A stretch of 64,000 nt of DNA from NCBI GenBank assembly GCA_031216915.1, contig CM062289.1, positions 249,049,113 to 249,113,112 on the forward strand, written 5' to 3'. Positions 10,036 to 22,532 of this stretch are shown piece by piece; within the stretch, counting starts at the first letter, position 1, and each line of letters begins with the position of its first letter. Origin of the DNA: Pictodentalium vernedei. Its lineage: Eukaryota; Mollusca; Scaphopoda; Dentaliida; Dentaliidae. The notes below the pieces were generated by a model that saw only the letters and a program-made list of their open reading frames with translations, was not told the origin of the DNA and searched no databases. Position numbers and translations under genes: made by a program.

Positions 10036-11651
10036 GAAAGTGTCAATGACACTGTAGCTTAACTTGTCTGTGTGTTGTATTTGATGAAAAGGATAATGTT
10101 CAATGTTTATGAAAGGATTATGAAATAAGACAAGAATTGCGATTATTTGGGAATACGTTAATTTCTGTTCCCTGTATGCTATGTTTTCAATAAAAATAAT
10201 ATGAAGTGTAGGCTGTACTAAAGAATTGAGGGGTGGGTTAATGTGGCCCTCACAGTTAATGTATGTGGCCCTCACAGTTAAGTCAATGAAAGTAACCAAG
10301 TTACAGTCAATGAAAGTAACCAAGTTACAGTGAAATTATTCTAAAACGAGTCATCCTTTCAAGTTACAAATAAATACGGCCTGTAGACTGTGCTAAGGTT
10401 TTTGGGCTTCAGGCCTGTGTAGCCATCACAGTCGACCGATCGCAACCAAAATGGGACGTCCTCATCTAGACATTATACTGAGTCATCCTACCAAGTTACA
10501 ATGAAATCCCTTCATAAATATGACCTGTAGTCTGTGCTAAAGTTTTTCAGGTTTTGGGCTCGGGCAGCCAACATGGTTGAATGATCACAACCAAAAGGGG
10601 GCATTCTCATCTAGGCATTCTCTGGAGTCATCCTACCAAGTTACAATGAAATCCCTTCATAAATATGACTTGTAGACTGTGCTAAAGTTTTCAGGCTTTC
10701 GGCCCTGTAGCCGTCACAGTTGACCAATCACGACCAAAAGGGAACGTTATCATCTAGGCATTATATGGAGTTAACCTACCAAGTTACAATGAAATCCCTC
10801 CATAAATACAACCTGTAGACTGTTCTAAAGGTTTTTGGGTTTTGGGTTCGGGCAGCCGTCACGGCTGAATGATCGTGACCAAATAGGGATGTTCTAATCT
10901 AGACATTATCTGGAGTCAACCTACCAAGTTGCAATGAAATCCCTTCATAAATATGACCTGTAATCTGTGCTAAAGGTTTTTGGGCTTCGGGCCCTTGTAG
11001 CCATCACAGTAGACCAATCGTGACGAAAAGGGGACATTCTCATCTAGACATTATATGGAGTCAACCTACCAAGTTACAATGAAAATCCCTCCATAAATAT
11101 GACATGTAGACTGTGCTAAAGGTTTTTGGGTTTTAGGCTCTGGCAGTCGTCACAGTTGACAGATCACAACCAAATGAGGAACTTCCCATCTAGACATTAT
11201 ACGGAGTCATCCTACCAAGTTACAATAAAATCCCTTCGTATTAATTACGACCTGTAGACTGTGCTAAAAGTTTTTGGGTTTTGGGCTTGGGCAGCCATCA
11301 CGGTTGACAGATCAGGACCAAAAGGGAACGTTCTCATCTAGATATTATACAGAGGCATCCTACCAGGTTACAATGAAATCCCTTCATAAATACGACCTGT
11401 AGACTGTGCTAATGGTTTTCGGGTTTTGGGCTCGGGCAGCCATCACGGTTGACCGATCGCGACCAAAAGGGGACATTCTCATCTAGACATGACCTCAAAC
11501 CTGTATATGAAATTTTGTGACAATTGGACAAAAACTACGGGGTGTAGCCTGTGCTAAAGGAAAATGTGAACAGACTCACAGACTAACAGACTTCCACACG
11601 TGTGATGACAATAGCGGTACCTTATCTTGACTTTGTCAAGTTAAGCTAAAA
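10036..11651. mobile_element. Non-coding element with about 145-bp tandem subunits and hairpin ends (family A type)
   Basis: Starts GAAAGTGTCAATGACACTGT like 7087, and ends TGACTTTGTCAAGTTAAGCT. The interior holds about eight units of roughly 145 bp, each with CCTACCAAGTTACAATGAAA, GACCTGTAGACTGTGCTAAA and TTCTCATCTAGACATTAT (unit starts near 10484, 10631, 10774, 10916, 11066, 11208 and 11355). The subunits differ from those of 7087-9243, although the ends match. Confidence 0.75.
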
Positions 11652-12978
11652 ATGAACCTTACTTTTATCAACAACTAAATAGTTTGGTTCTCTTTTCTTA
11701 TTAAGCTGCCCGATTCCACCTAACAGAAAACCAGTTACTGTGTCCTGAAATTGAAATAAACAAACATTTGATTCTCAAAAGTGAAATTAAAATAGACCTG
11801 TTAGAATGTGCTCTTTACTGAATCCACCCCAAACATCAAAGCTGACATCCAGTCTGTAGCCATTTAACCTAACCTTTTGGTGAAGGTTAAATTTAGTGTT
11901 CAACTGATTACCAAAAAATGGTCGCTGACCAATTATTTGAGCTCACAATCAGCCGATTCTGATTGTAATACCGTGCACTTGTCTAAGTCGAGGCCCCAAA
12001 GAACTACATTAAAATGAAAAATTTTCATGGTGTTAAACTTCGTCGACTGGGGTCAGAGTAAAATTACCAGTCGTGCACACTTGGCTCTCAGAGCCACGTT
12101 TACTGCCTAAGTGCGTGTGACTGATAACTTTACTCCGACCCGAGTTAATGGAGTGCAACCATCACTTTTCCGGTATGAACTGGTGATTGGAGCAAGTACG
12201 TTCAATTGTAAGCTTTACATGTTATATATCACGTAAAGAGGTATCTAGAGAGATTAACAATACACATTGTGGTTGTTTCTCAAATTTATTGAATGGTATC
12301 ATTGACATTATTTTACATTAACAATTGAACAATTACAGAAGATTATAAAATGCGGTTAATGAATCATCACAAAATGCTTGGAAACAATCGGTTGAACCGA
12401 TGTTCCGGGAGCCGTTGCCATTATCATCCGATGGCCCACAATTGGCCAATTGTGGTGGCCGGTTTCGATCATCGGTTGAACACTAGTTAAATTCAAACCA
12501 TCCTCATTTCAGCAAGGTTCAGATCTGTTAAGATGGCAGTTCAGATAGATACTGTTCTAATGGATATGCTTCCCAGACAGATACTTCTCAAGTTGATCAG
12601 TCCCAGATAGACGTTTTCCAAATAGATGAGTTCCAGATAGATGTTTTCTTAGACAGATACCATATACTATAGATGCTTTTCAGTTGGACCTCACACAATA
12701 TGCACACTACATGACATAAGCACCTCTCAATAGATATTTTCTGTAATTGAAAGTCTTGTGCCACCAGGTATTATAAAAATTTATTGCTTCAATCCTCACA
12801 ACCACCTTCACAATGCCCAACCCCCTCCCCAACTCACTTCTGATGGAGCTGGATTCTATTTGTACTCTCTCCAATAGTTATTTTCCATTTCTTGTCTACC
12901 AAGAACCCACCCAAAGTTGAGAAATAAGAGACTTACATTATAATTTGTATATGAACGTGTTGTATCTATCTAGGACCC
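11652..12978. other. No gene seen
   Basis: Mixed unique-looking sequence with CAGATAGAT(A/G) short repeats at 12535-12665. No coding domain, RNA or element end recognised. Confidence 0.4.
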
Positions 12979-12992
12979 ATCTATATGGGAAG

Positions 12993-13343
12993 GGAGCATG
13001 GTGGCTCAGTGGTTATGGCACTGAACTTCAAACCAAAAGGTCCATAGTTTGATCCCTGTCAGGGGTAACTGTGTTGTGTCCATGGGCAAAGCACTTCATC
13101 TTGATTACATGAGGGCATGGTGGCGCTGTGTACTAAGGCGTACTGCACGTCGATGGTACACTTGTCTTAAACCAATGCTAACCCTGCTTGCAGAGAGTTG
13201 TATGTTGGGGAGTTTGACAGTTGCTCGCCATTGCTTGGTGGTTCTCTCCGGTTACTCCAGCTTCCTCCAACCATAAAACTGTCTGACACAAGGTGACCTT
13301 GGCTGTCAAAAGTATCATTAAACCACAATAAATAAATAACTAA
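12993..13343 (+). mobile_element. tRNA-headed SINE, full length
   Basis: Flanked by a perfect 14-bp target duplication ATCTATATGGGAAG (12979-12992 and 13344-13357). The head GCATGGTGGCTCAGTGGTTA (A box) and AGTTTGATCCC (degraded B box) is tRNA-like. The body has GTTGTGTCCATGGGCAAAGC, GTACTAAGGCGTACTGCACG and CTTCCTCCAACCATAAAACT; the tail is AATAAATAAATAA. The open frame inside is not a gene. Confidence 0.92.
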
Positions 13344-13520
13344 ATCTATATGGGAAGCATGCATATGGGATCCATCTGTCTGGAAAGTGCCTATCTTTAA
13401 ATGGTTGAGTGCTTGAAGCCACTATCAGGGCTTACAAAAATGAGGATGCCAGAGCAAAACCAAAACTTCCCTTGCTTATATTTCTTATTCAGTCAAACAC
13501 AAATAATATTTTGTTTATAT

Positions 13521-13591
13521 AAATTTGTTTTATTACAAATTATTGGAGAGTGCCAGTGGGCACTCTCCAATAATTTGTAATAAAACAAGTT
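13521..13591. repeat. Near-perfect short palindrome, GGAGAGTGCC core
   Basis: TTGTTTTATTACAAATTATT and GGAGAGTGCC pair with GGCACTCTCC and AATAATTTGTAATAAAACAA across a 4-base loop. A related palindrome with the same core is at 50595-50666. Confidence 0.85.
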
Positions 13592-14456
13592 TTGAACAAC
13601 AATTTCAGACCACCCAAAATAATCTAGCCCTCAACCAGTTAACAGTCTGTCTGGGAAATGTGCATTTGACAAGGGTCTATCTGGCATGTAATACCTGTAA
13701 GTAGTATGACCTAGATATTCTTCAGTTATAAAACACTTTTACTCGGAGATCTCTTTCAAAGGTTTTTTGCACAAAAATAATTAAATCACGTTGGAATAGG
13801 ACAACTCACTGTGTATTGTTAAATTAATAATATATTTTGACATTATTCTCAACACAAATAAATTTGTGAGACAGAAAATCAGGCAATTAGTTGAGTTACT
13901 TTTTCTCCGTTGAAAATAGCCGGATGCTCAAGTGACCCTAAAATGCTCACCTGGATCAAGTTGTCTAGAAATAAATTGAAGTAGTTAGATGAAGGAAGAG
14001 AGAGATGTTAAGCAGTTCATGACTTTTAAGGCAGGTAATCGCATATGTTTGCCTTTGCCCACCTAGATTCAAAATAAGGTGTGCAGATTTCACCCAATTT
14101 GCAATTAAAACTATCAAAATTGCCTCGAAAGATCCCAATCGCTCATCTCTACAGACAAGAAGAACCCCTGAAAATCAGGAAATGTACAGTGAAAACAAAA
14201 GCTATTGCTGAAGGCAATTATACCCTCACTGCAGTGCTGAACTGATGAAGCATAAATGAATAACAAAACAAAAGAAGGACCAAAAAATTGTGAAATATTG
14301 ACAAAGTAATGACCGTAACTCTGCTGAAAAATTTGTGGGCAACTTTTTTATAATGTCTGCAGGAGCGCCTTGTCACAATAATCCTTTGTACCAAATTTCC
14401 TTAAAATCCATCCACTCACTGCTGAGCTGTCACTGCAGACAGAAAGAAATCATCAA
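13592..14456. other. No gene seen
   Basis: AT-rich spacer with no recognisable domain, RNA or element end. Confidence 0.4.
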
Positions 14457-15007
14457 AGAAAGTGTCAATGACACTGTTGCTCAACTTGGCAAACTTGAAC
14501 TTGGTAAGTTATAAGTGAAATGGCAAAATTGAAGATCATTGGTTCCAATGTTATCTGGTGAAACTTTAACATAACAGCATTGTGTGCACATCGTCTGAGC
14601 AATCCATGCATTTTAAATGTAAGCTGTAGGGTTGGCTAAAGGGGAATGTTGATACACAAATGCAATAAGTTTAAAGGTTATTATAAACGGCAACTTTTTT
14701 CATAGAAATGAATGCTAATCAATAGTTCTTATCTAGAGGTCTCACCTAATGAGCATAACAAGTTAAACAAGGTGCAACGCCACTGGTATCCCCTGCCAAG
14801 GGTTTCTAAGTTGAAAAAGGCCCACAACTCTAGAAAGAAAATGGACCAAACCTGTTACTTGTGAATATCCTTTCCCCCATGGTGCATGTGGTCTATCAGC
14901 ATACCAAAGATCATTTAAATCCAACATCCACTGACTGAGATATGAAGGTCCAAAGTTGTTATGTTCTATATCCCCCGCAAACTTCATTTTGGCAGGGGAT
15001 AAAAACA
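14457..15007. mobile_element. Repeat with family-A start and GGGGATAAAAA end
   Basis: Begins GAAAGTGTCAATGACACTGT-like at 14457 (with TGCTCAACTTGGCAA) and ends TATATCCCCCGC...GGCAGGGGATAAAAA at about 15007. This may be one composite element or two fragments side by side. No coding domain. Confidence 0.5.
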
Positions 15008-15259
15008 ATCCTATGATAAATGTGCCCTGTAGGCCATGTCAAAGAAGACTGTTGATGCAGAAATCAGAAAGAAAATCAAAGCTCACATCTGGAGGTCGCT
15101 TCAAACAAGCACCCCACGTTTCAAAGTGATTGAATCATAAACGTGAACTGTGTGAAAAGAAAACTGACGACAGACAAATGGCAAACTTGAAGGTCATTTC
15201 TAAGGGAAACATTTTTGGACGGAAATGGAAGAAAATCAAGTGCACCCATCCAGTGTTTG

Positions 15260-15495
15260 TTTGTTTGTTTGTTGGTGGTTAACGTCACATATTTATGCAC
15301 CATGGCTAATCGTGACACAACATGGAGATGAAGTCAAGTTTAGTCCATCGTTGATCAACATGTTGCCCATTTTAGAGGACTTTCACCCCAAGCATTGGTG
15401 ACTGGGTCCTATTTTACTAGTAAAGCGGAACTGGTTTACCACAGTAAACAAGTGCTGCTTACATCCCGGGGTTCCCACGGGGACACCCATCCAGT
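15260..15495. repeat. Retroposon-like repeat, (TTTG)n tail
   Basis: A (TTTG)n tract is followed by a segment (about 15340-15490, with GGGTCCTATTTTACTAGTAA and GGGGTTCCCACGGGGACA) that recurs in reverse at 49670-49805. Probably an old SINE-like family; the head is not identifiable. Confidence 0.55.
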
Positions 15496-15714
15496 GATCA
15501 TCCCATACAAGTTACAAAAGCAATAAACCAATAAACAATGTTCACAAAATGAGACCCCATATTCAAGATCATTTAAGATGAGAAAAATGTTCATTGTAAT
15601 GGTAATATCTTCTTTATATATAGAATGTACAAAGTGGATTTAGGATACATAAAGAACCAAGGTTTTTTTGCACTTCACTTGTACAAGTTATAGGTTCTGG
15701 AATAAGGGGTGTTG

Positions 15715-15920
15715 GGACGCAGTCTGGACGATTCGGACCATCTACGATTCGAACCAGATTTTTTTTGGATGATTCGGACCAGATGTGTGGATGATTCGTA
15801 CCAGATGAGTGGACAATTCGGACCAGATATATGGACGATTTGGACCATATTTGTAGATGAATTGGGCCATATTTGTGGACAAATAAGGTCATATTTATGG
15901 GCGATGGGGCCAAGGAACTG
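15715..15920 (+). repeat. Isolated minisatellite array, GGACGATTCGGACCA type
   Basis: About nine imperfect units of about 22 bp: CTGGACGATTCGGACCATCT, GGATGATTCGGACCAGATGT and GGACAATTCGGACCAGATAT, decaying to the right. The unit core equals that of the MULE terminal arrays, but no inverted partner was found nearby, so this looks like one surviving end of an element. Short frames on both strands here are array shadows. Confidence 0.75.
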
Positions 15921-16091
15921 GGTCAAATTATTGGATGATTGAATGATTTTGGGGTGAAGAAGCATTAAGAATTAATTAGCAATAATACTACTGTATTACA
16001 CCGCAAATAAACTTTGCCCGTCTTCTCTCTCTCTCTCTGCCATGACTGACAACTTGATGTCAAGAACTCGGAAATGATAAGATCTGAATCT

Positions 16092-16330
16092 AAATGAATG
16101 GTTTTAGCACGCCGAAGGTGTGCAGGGATGGTGTGGGGCAAGCCCCTTTCGACCCATCTCTAACTGTATCATAGTATTCCTTTTTATTTGTCTTGAACCA
16201 TGTCTGATCGTATTAGAGGAGGAAAAGGAGAGGTGGAAAGTTAAAAGTGTCTGTGCTTCTTGGTTTTCTTCTTATGAGGAGGTGGCTGTGACGGTGATAA
16301 GGTGTTGATGGTGGTGGAGGGTTGTAGTCG
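16092..16330 (-). mobile_element. Truncated copy of the ORF1-only retroelement (3' end)
   Basis: On the minus strand this aligns with the last part of 32260-33213: the end of the ORF1-like frame (Pro/Ser/Thr-rich, then a Lys/Arg run), CTCCTTTTCCTCCTCTA, GGGTCGAAAGG, and the terminal hairpin region CACCTTCGGCGTGCTAAAAC ending CATTCATT. The 5' part is missing, as expected for truncated retroposition. Confidence 0.7.
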
Positions 16331-16600
16331 TTTTCTTTTTCTTTGAGAGGTACCTGTTGTGACTTCCTGGGGAGACAAGGCAGTTTTAACTTTCATGCAT
16401 TTTTTAAATGTTTTATTTCGCCAAAAAACGCCTCCGCATTCAAAACAAAGTAAACACGTCTGCTGTTAAAATCCATCACACGGTTCTGAAAATAGCCTAA
16501 ACGAGCTCAATTTTATATTTCTGAAAAGACTTGTAATGGCGGAGTTGTTCGAACAATTTGCCCCATTGATAGCAACCAGCGTAAAATGGCTATTTAAAAA

Positions 16601-17293
16601 CAGGAGGCCCCACGGGGCCTGAAGCGCTCACCTTGAACAGAACACAATTTAAACAGAGTCCAAGAATGAGTCTACATTAAGCAAGCCATCTCCATAGGCT
16701 ACACTGTCAATCCTTGAGTCCCTCAGGAGTGACAAAAATAATCTGGGCATCATGCCTTTTCTTCAGTTGATCATAAAGTAAAATGTAGAGCTCCCCTATG
16801 AAGCTCCTTGATGCAACCTATGTGGATTAATCTTAGTCACATACCTCCAGAGGATACTGAATACAAAATTTTTAATTCTTCAGCAAAATGGCCAATTCCG
16901 GCTCCCATAGAGAGCCCAAATATTAACCCAGGCTCTTGATTTGAACATAGTTGAATCTGACTTCCCTAGAGATGTTGTGTACCGAATATGAAAGCATTGT
17001 GACTGCTGGATCTGAAGAAAAGAAACTGTAAAGAAATTTCTTCGAATTGCACTAAGTTCAAATTTGGGCTACCATAGCGAGCCCAAATATTAACCTATGG
17101 ATCCAATTTGAACAACCTTTAATCTGACCCCCCTAGAGATGTTGTATACCAAATGTGAAAGCATTCTGACAAGTGGATCTGAAGAAGAAGATTTTTGAAG
17201 AAATTCCCTCATATTGTACTAAGTTAAATTTCATGTTCCCTTATGGAGCCCAAATATTAACCTAGGCACTGGAATTGAACAACCTGGAATCTG

Positions 17294-17329
<36 letters not shown>

Positions 17330-18551
17330 TAGAGATGTTGTATACCAGATATAAAACCATTCCGACTGGTGGATCGGAAGAAGATTTTTAAAGAAATTTC
17401 CTCATATTGCACTAAGTAAAAATTTGGGCTACCATAGTGAGCCCAAATATATACCTAGGGATCTGATTTGAACAAACTTAAATCTGACCACCTTAGAGAT
17501 GCTGCATACCAAATATCAAACCATTCTGACTGGTGGATCTGAAGAAGATTTTTTGAAATTACCCTCCATATTGAACAAAGATAAAATTTGGGCTTCCTAT
17601 GGAAGCCCAATTATTAACCTAGGGACTTGGTTTGAACAATCTTGAATCTGACCTTCATAACAATGATATATACCAAACATTAAAAGATTCTGACTGGTGG
17701 TTCTGAAGAAGAAGATTTTTAAAGAATATTCCCCATATTACCCTATGTTAAAACTTCGGGCTCATGTAGAGAGCCCAAATATGAACCAATGAGCTTTATT
17801 TCAACAAACTTTTATCTGAACCCCTATGAATGCTGTATACCAAATATCAAAAGATTCTGATGATTGGTTCTGGAGAAAAGATTTTTCAAAATTTTTGCAA
17901 ATATGCTGACTCAGCCTTTTTTCGATGCCCATTACAGAACACCCTAACATAACCGATGGCAATTTCTTTCTACCATTCAATTCTATTGGTCCTAAGGATA
18001 CTTCATACCAAACAACAGCTCTCTGTTCCGTGTGGTTTGGGAAATATGGGCGTTTGAAAATATTTCTATTTTTAGCTCCCAGGGTTCCCATGGGGATGCA
18101 GGAATTTTTTTTTTTGCATGGGTCAAGTACTTATGAACTAATAATACCACAAACCAATTTTGCTTCATACCGGACCTTCGGTTCAGAAAATAGAAATTTT
18201 CTTACCCCTCCTATTACAAAGCCAAATATTACTTCACGAACTTCGTTTGAACAAAATTGATTGTACATCTCATATGGAAGCTCCATAGCAAATATCAAGT
18301 CATTGTACACACTGGTTCTTGAGAAGAAGATTTTAAAAATATTTTGGAGCATTTTCCCCCACTCCCTCCCTATGGGTCTGGGCATGTTGAGTTGAACAAA
18401 AATGAAATGCCCCTTTGGGACCATCACTCACACAAACTTTCACTTGAATTGGCCAAGTGGCTTTGGAGGAGAAGACCAAAACATGGTGTTGACGGACGAC
18501 GGACGGAGAGCGATGAGATTAGCTCAGCTTGACTTTGTCAAGATGAGCTAA
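16601..18551 (-). mobile_element. Non-coding element with about 215-bp subunits (family E)
   Basis: Left end CAGGAGGCCCCACGGGGCCT is a hairpin; right end GGACGACGGACGG...TTAGCTCA...TGACTTTGTCAAGATGAGCT is a second hairpin. In reverse it matches the ends of 29048-30715. The interior repeats GAGCCCAAATATTAACCT, then GATGTTGTATACCAAATAT and GGTGGATCTGAAGAAGA about seven times. A C-run of about 30 lies at 17298-17328. Frames at 17.8-18.5 kb are repeat shadows. A class such as bivalve non-autonomous Helitron-like elements is possible but unproven. Confidence 0.7.
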
Positions 18552-19019
18552 CAAAGTGCCAGCAAAAACAACGAATCACACAAGACACGCATCATATCAA
18601 TTCGAATTTATTAACTTAAACCACCATTTCAAAACAAACAAAAATGTGTAGGAGACAAGTTCATCCATAAAAAGTCGAAACTGCTTACAGTTTCACTCTT
18701 TTCCATTGAAAAATATTTTCCACTGAAATTCACACTGCAAACTCAAATTTGCATTGAAAGTTTTTCTTTGAAAGAGGGGTTAAATGTAATCAGGCTACGA
18801 TAGAAATCACACATATTGGGATGGATAAGAATGGCAGAATGACTCCCGTTTTTTCAAAACTAAACTGTTGGAGCTTTCTCTACTCCTTTTTTGTAACCGC
18901 TATGGTCATATACCGGGGCCGCTACCAAACCGGCGTTGCTGTTTGGTTTTATTTTCTCTTCTTCCCTTAAATTTGCCATCGCACAACATTACATTCTGGC
19001 TCGCCACCATGGTGGGACT

Positions 19020-19300
19020 CAAACCTCTACCATCGCCGAGCTGGAACCGAATAGAGACCACTCGCTAACAGTCTTAATGGCGTTGAGGGATTGAGTATTG
19101 ACAATCTATCACTCCAACGTAAACTGCCGGGAATTCTAACCGCGTGCATACCCCCTCAGACCCCATTTGAGACAATAGGAAAGCTAGGCCTGTGTGATCC
19201 AAGTGAAATAAAATAAGGTTAACCGGGTCGTAAGGAATTTGTAAATCCCACATCGTCCCTGCGTGCATCCGGCGTGCTAAAACCTTTCATTCATCGGCAG
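19020..19300 (+). repeat. LINE 3' tail fragment
   Basis: Shares CTAACAGTCTTAATGGCGTT through CATCCGGCGTGCTAAAACC and TTTCATTCATC with 3430-3690 and (inverted) 2798-3000. The last 60 bases are also similar to the end of the ORF1-only element at 33150-33213, which suggests one reverse transcriptase recognises all of them. Confidence 0.7.
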
Positions 19301-21716
19301 GCCTTCATAGCACCAACCGCACGTGTCAATGAAAGATGGTCGAAAGAAATTATCATTATTTATGCACCACGTGTTGGTATTATTACCGAGCGCAGAAGGA
19401 AAGGGAGACAGCTGAAATATTTTGCTATTTACGTAAGAAATAAATTAACTCAAATTGTTAATAACGCTTAATAAATGAAGGATATCGAAAACATTTTTAA
19501 CTACGCTTTTCAATTCCATCACAGCATCAGAAACCATGAATGCCCCAGCATCTTTTCTGAACTTGAAATTTATTTTAAACACTCTAAATATTTTTTTGTT
19601 AAAGTATACACCTTCTATTACAGAGAAGAACACTCTCACAATTGGTAATACTAAATTTCAAATCCACCGCCTTGAGGCAAATAGAAAATAAACTGCATAG
19701 TCATAGTCATCACTGGAAGGGAAAGAGTTACAGCATTCAGAAACCATGAAAGACACAGATTTTTGTAGGGGTGGGGGTGGGGGGATTTTAACCTACATTC
19801 TTGATATATACCATCTGACTTAGTTTTGTGTGTGTATGAAATTTTGTATAACTTTAATTTGTTTTTTACTCAACAATTCATCATATTAGCTATTGTTGTG
19901 TCCTTTATGTACATTTATTTTGTCATGAAGTCATATAAGCTTTGTTTTTTTACCGATTTCTCCCTCATGCCAAATGACTTCTCCCTAAAGTCTCTCTCCC
20001 TAAAATCAGCTGCCAAGCTGACCCCTGTGATACACCAACTCAGGAATTTTCAGTGGAATTTGGTAACGCTGTCTCATTTTAAGGGGCAAAACCCACACTT
20101 TTACCTATAACATGCATTACTGAGTCACAAATCTTTTATTGGATGACTTTGATTTTGAAAAAAATAACACGTTTGGAAAAGAAAAACAAAACCACGCCGT
20201 GTTGTTTTCATTTTCTGTATGGACATGTACTGGTCTTACCAGGCTTTGAAAGTTTGTCAGAACAGTGCAATGCACATTAAGGGAGGTAATGAATTTACAC
20301 ACAATGAGGTCATGTCACAGCAATACAAAGTGGAGTTTCAAATGTCTAGTTTCTTTTAGCGGTGAAAACAGGAAGAATAAATAAATGAAGATGATTCCCT
20401 GTACTTTTTTCTAAGCGAACAACCACACAAGCTGAATTGAACAGTTATCAAGGAAAGAATACATGTAGAAGAATAATTCATATTTAATCTTGGTCAGACA
20501 TATGTCATAATGAGATGAGATGATTACTATTGTGGGCGTGGTTTGGAGTATTATTGGCAGAATTTGCATGTGGCCATCTGGCATTGGCAGTTACACTTTC
20601 TGTCCACAAAAAAGAGACGAGTCAAGGTTTTAATAAAGACAATATACTTACCGGTACCTCATTAAAAGCACAGTAGTTCATAAAGGAGACCCCCCCCAAA
20701 AAAGAATCCCTTAGAAATGAAAACACCAAACAATGTCCCGTTTACAAATTGGCAAGTAGAAAGCTACTATATTTCACCTGTTTTCATTTCACTGCACATG
20801 GCATGACTGGTGTGAAATAGATGTCCCACCCAATTCATAGGTAAACTTTCCTGTTTTAATTTATTTAATTTCTATACCTAATTTTGTTCGATGGTTTTGC
20901 AAGTGACTCTCATCGAATTCTGTCAACCTGTTTTTGTTTTATTCCAATTTCTTCTTGTTTTGTTTTTTTTTTGGGGGGAGGGGGGCAGGGGGGGGCAGGG
21001 GGGTAGGCAGGGGGGGTGTTCAAAGCCCTGACTGACATAGGCATGATAGCTTGTTGCTTAAATGTTGAAATATGGGGACTACAACACATTGAAGTATGAG
21101 ATATGTGTGATTTGTGCTTTTTGAGGGTTACAGGAGGTTTTCAGTTCTGATTGGGGGGGGGGGGGGGTGGAGAGGGGGCAGCACGACATCACAATTTGAA
21201 CTCCCGTTTTTTTTCTGAGTTATGAATGTATATAGAATATGTTGAGGTGTGGTGTCAGATCGACCAATTGAACGAGAAATTTGGTTGTGAATTCATGAAT
21301 TTGGTATGCATGTATGATGTAATATACATATATAGTCTACAAAAACAAGAGTATAAACTTCTATCTACAAAAATATCCCCAACTTGGTACTAGAAGGATG
21401 CTATGCTATTTTCAAAAATTTTTATGCAGTTTTCGAAATTGTGTATCATTTTGCTATGCATTGAAAAAATATTATTTTAAGCCCTGGGTCCGAATTGTCC
21501 ATACTCCGTTGGGACTGTTGCTACTTTATGCAAATTACGTGCTCGTGAATTTTGGGTACTGGTATATAAAAATAGGTGTAACATTGCAGTCAAAAGTCGA
21601 TTTTGAAAAGGTTTTCAGTTTTGTAAATGCGCTGACCTGCTCTATAACATAAAGTAAGAAACCCTGATGATCAGCATCTTGTAGGCTGAACTTTTGAGCG
21701 TCATCCCTACTGAGTG
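19301..21716. other. No gene seen; G-runs
   Basis: Only short frames without domains. Two G-rich tracts stand out (20969-21018 and 21146-21180) with several runs of five or more G, suitable for G-quadruplex folding on the plus strand. No element boundaries recognised. Confidence 0.4.
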
Positions 21717-21726
21717 AACTCTATAC

Positions 21727-22532
21727 AAGTTCAGTGATCCGAACATAGTGGCTACCCTTCTACGTTCAGATTCTTACCATTCAATCCTATAGAAAAAGTT
21801 CCCATCAAGTTTTTATGGGAAGTCAAAACTCGAAATTAGGAATATATATCAAGCTTTCACCCATATTACCGGCTGCAATTGATAGTACACGTATTTCCTT
21901 ACATTTGGGCAGAGTTTATTGATCCAAACTGTTTTATCCTTTAATTATCATCATTTGAGTACTCGTGAGGCGTCAACGGAGATTTCGAAACCGTCCATGT
22001 TTTTGTATAAATATAAAACATCAAAAACAATAACCCGGTAATGGCACAGAAACAAATAGTCCTTTTCATCGATGCGGAATCGGAATCTCGATCTCATTCA
22101 TGCAGAGGAGATCATCAAACTCGGTCGCATTCGCACAGAGCAGATTATCAACACCCCACTGCACAACTGCGATTGAATTTCCGATTCTGCATCGATGAAA
22201 AGGTCTATTTCGTTTCGGCGCCATTACTGGATTATTGATTTTACTGTTTTATATTTGTACAAAAAGATGGCTGATTTTGAAATCTCCGTTGATGCCTAAT
22301 GAGTACTCAAATGACGATAATTAAAGGATAAAACATGGTTTGGATCAATAAACTCTGCCCAAATGTAAGTAAATAAGTGTACTAATGATTGCAGCCGGTA
22401 ATATGGGCGAAAGCTAGATATATATTTCGAGTTTTGAGTTCCCATAAAAACTTGATGGGAACTTTTTCTATGGGATTGAATGGTAAGAATCTGAACGTAG
22501 AGGGGTAGCCACTACGTTCGGATCGCTGAACT
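21727..22532. mobile_element. Long-TIR foldback element, about 803 bp, 10-bp flanking repeat
   Basis: The arms (about 250-300 bp) are inverted copies: AGTTCAGTGATCCGAACATA at the left pairs with GTTCGGATCGCTGAACT at the right, and GGAACTTTTTCTATGGGATT pairs with its partner near 21780. AACTCTATAC flanks both sides (21717-21726 and 22533-22542). A second pairing lies inside (CCTTTTCATCGATGC at 22062 with GCATCGATGAAAAGG at 22188). Fragments of one arm occur at 45185-45330 and 45520-45760. Long arms with a 10-bp duplication suggest a MULE-type MITE. Confidence 0.8.

Noticed and set aside
15715..15920. CRISPR-like repeat array
   Set aside because: Units are imperfect, lack unique spacers of constant length, and this is a eukaryotic genome; it fits a transposon-end minisatellite.
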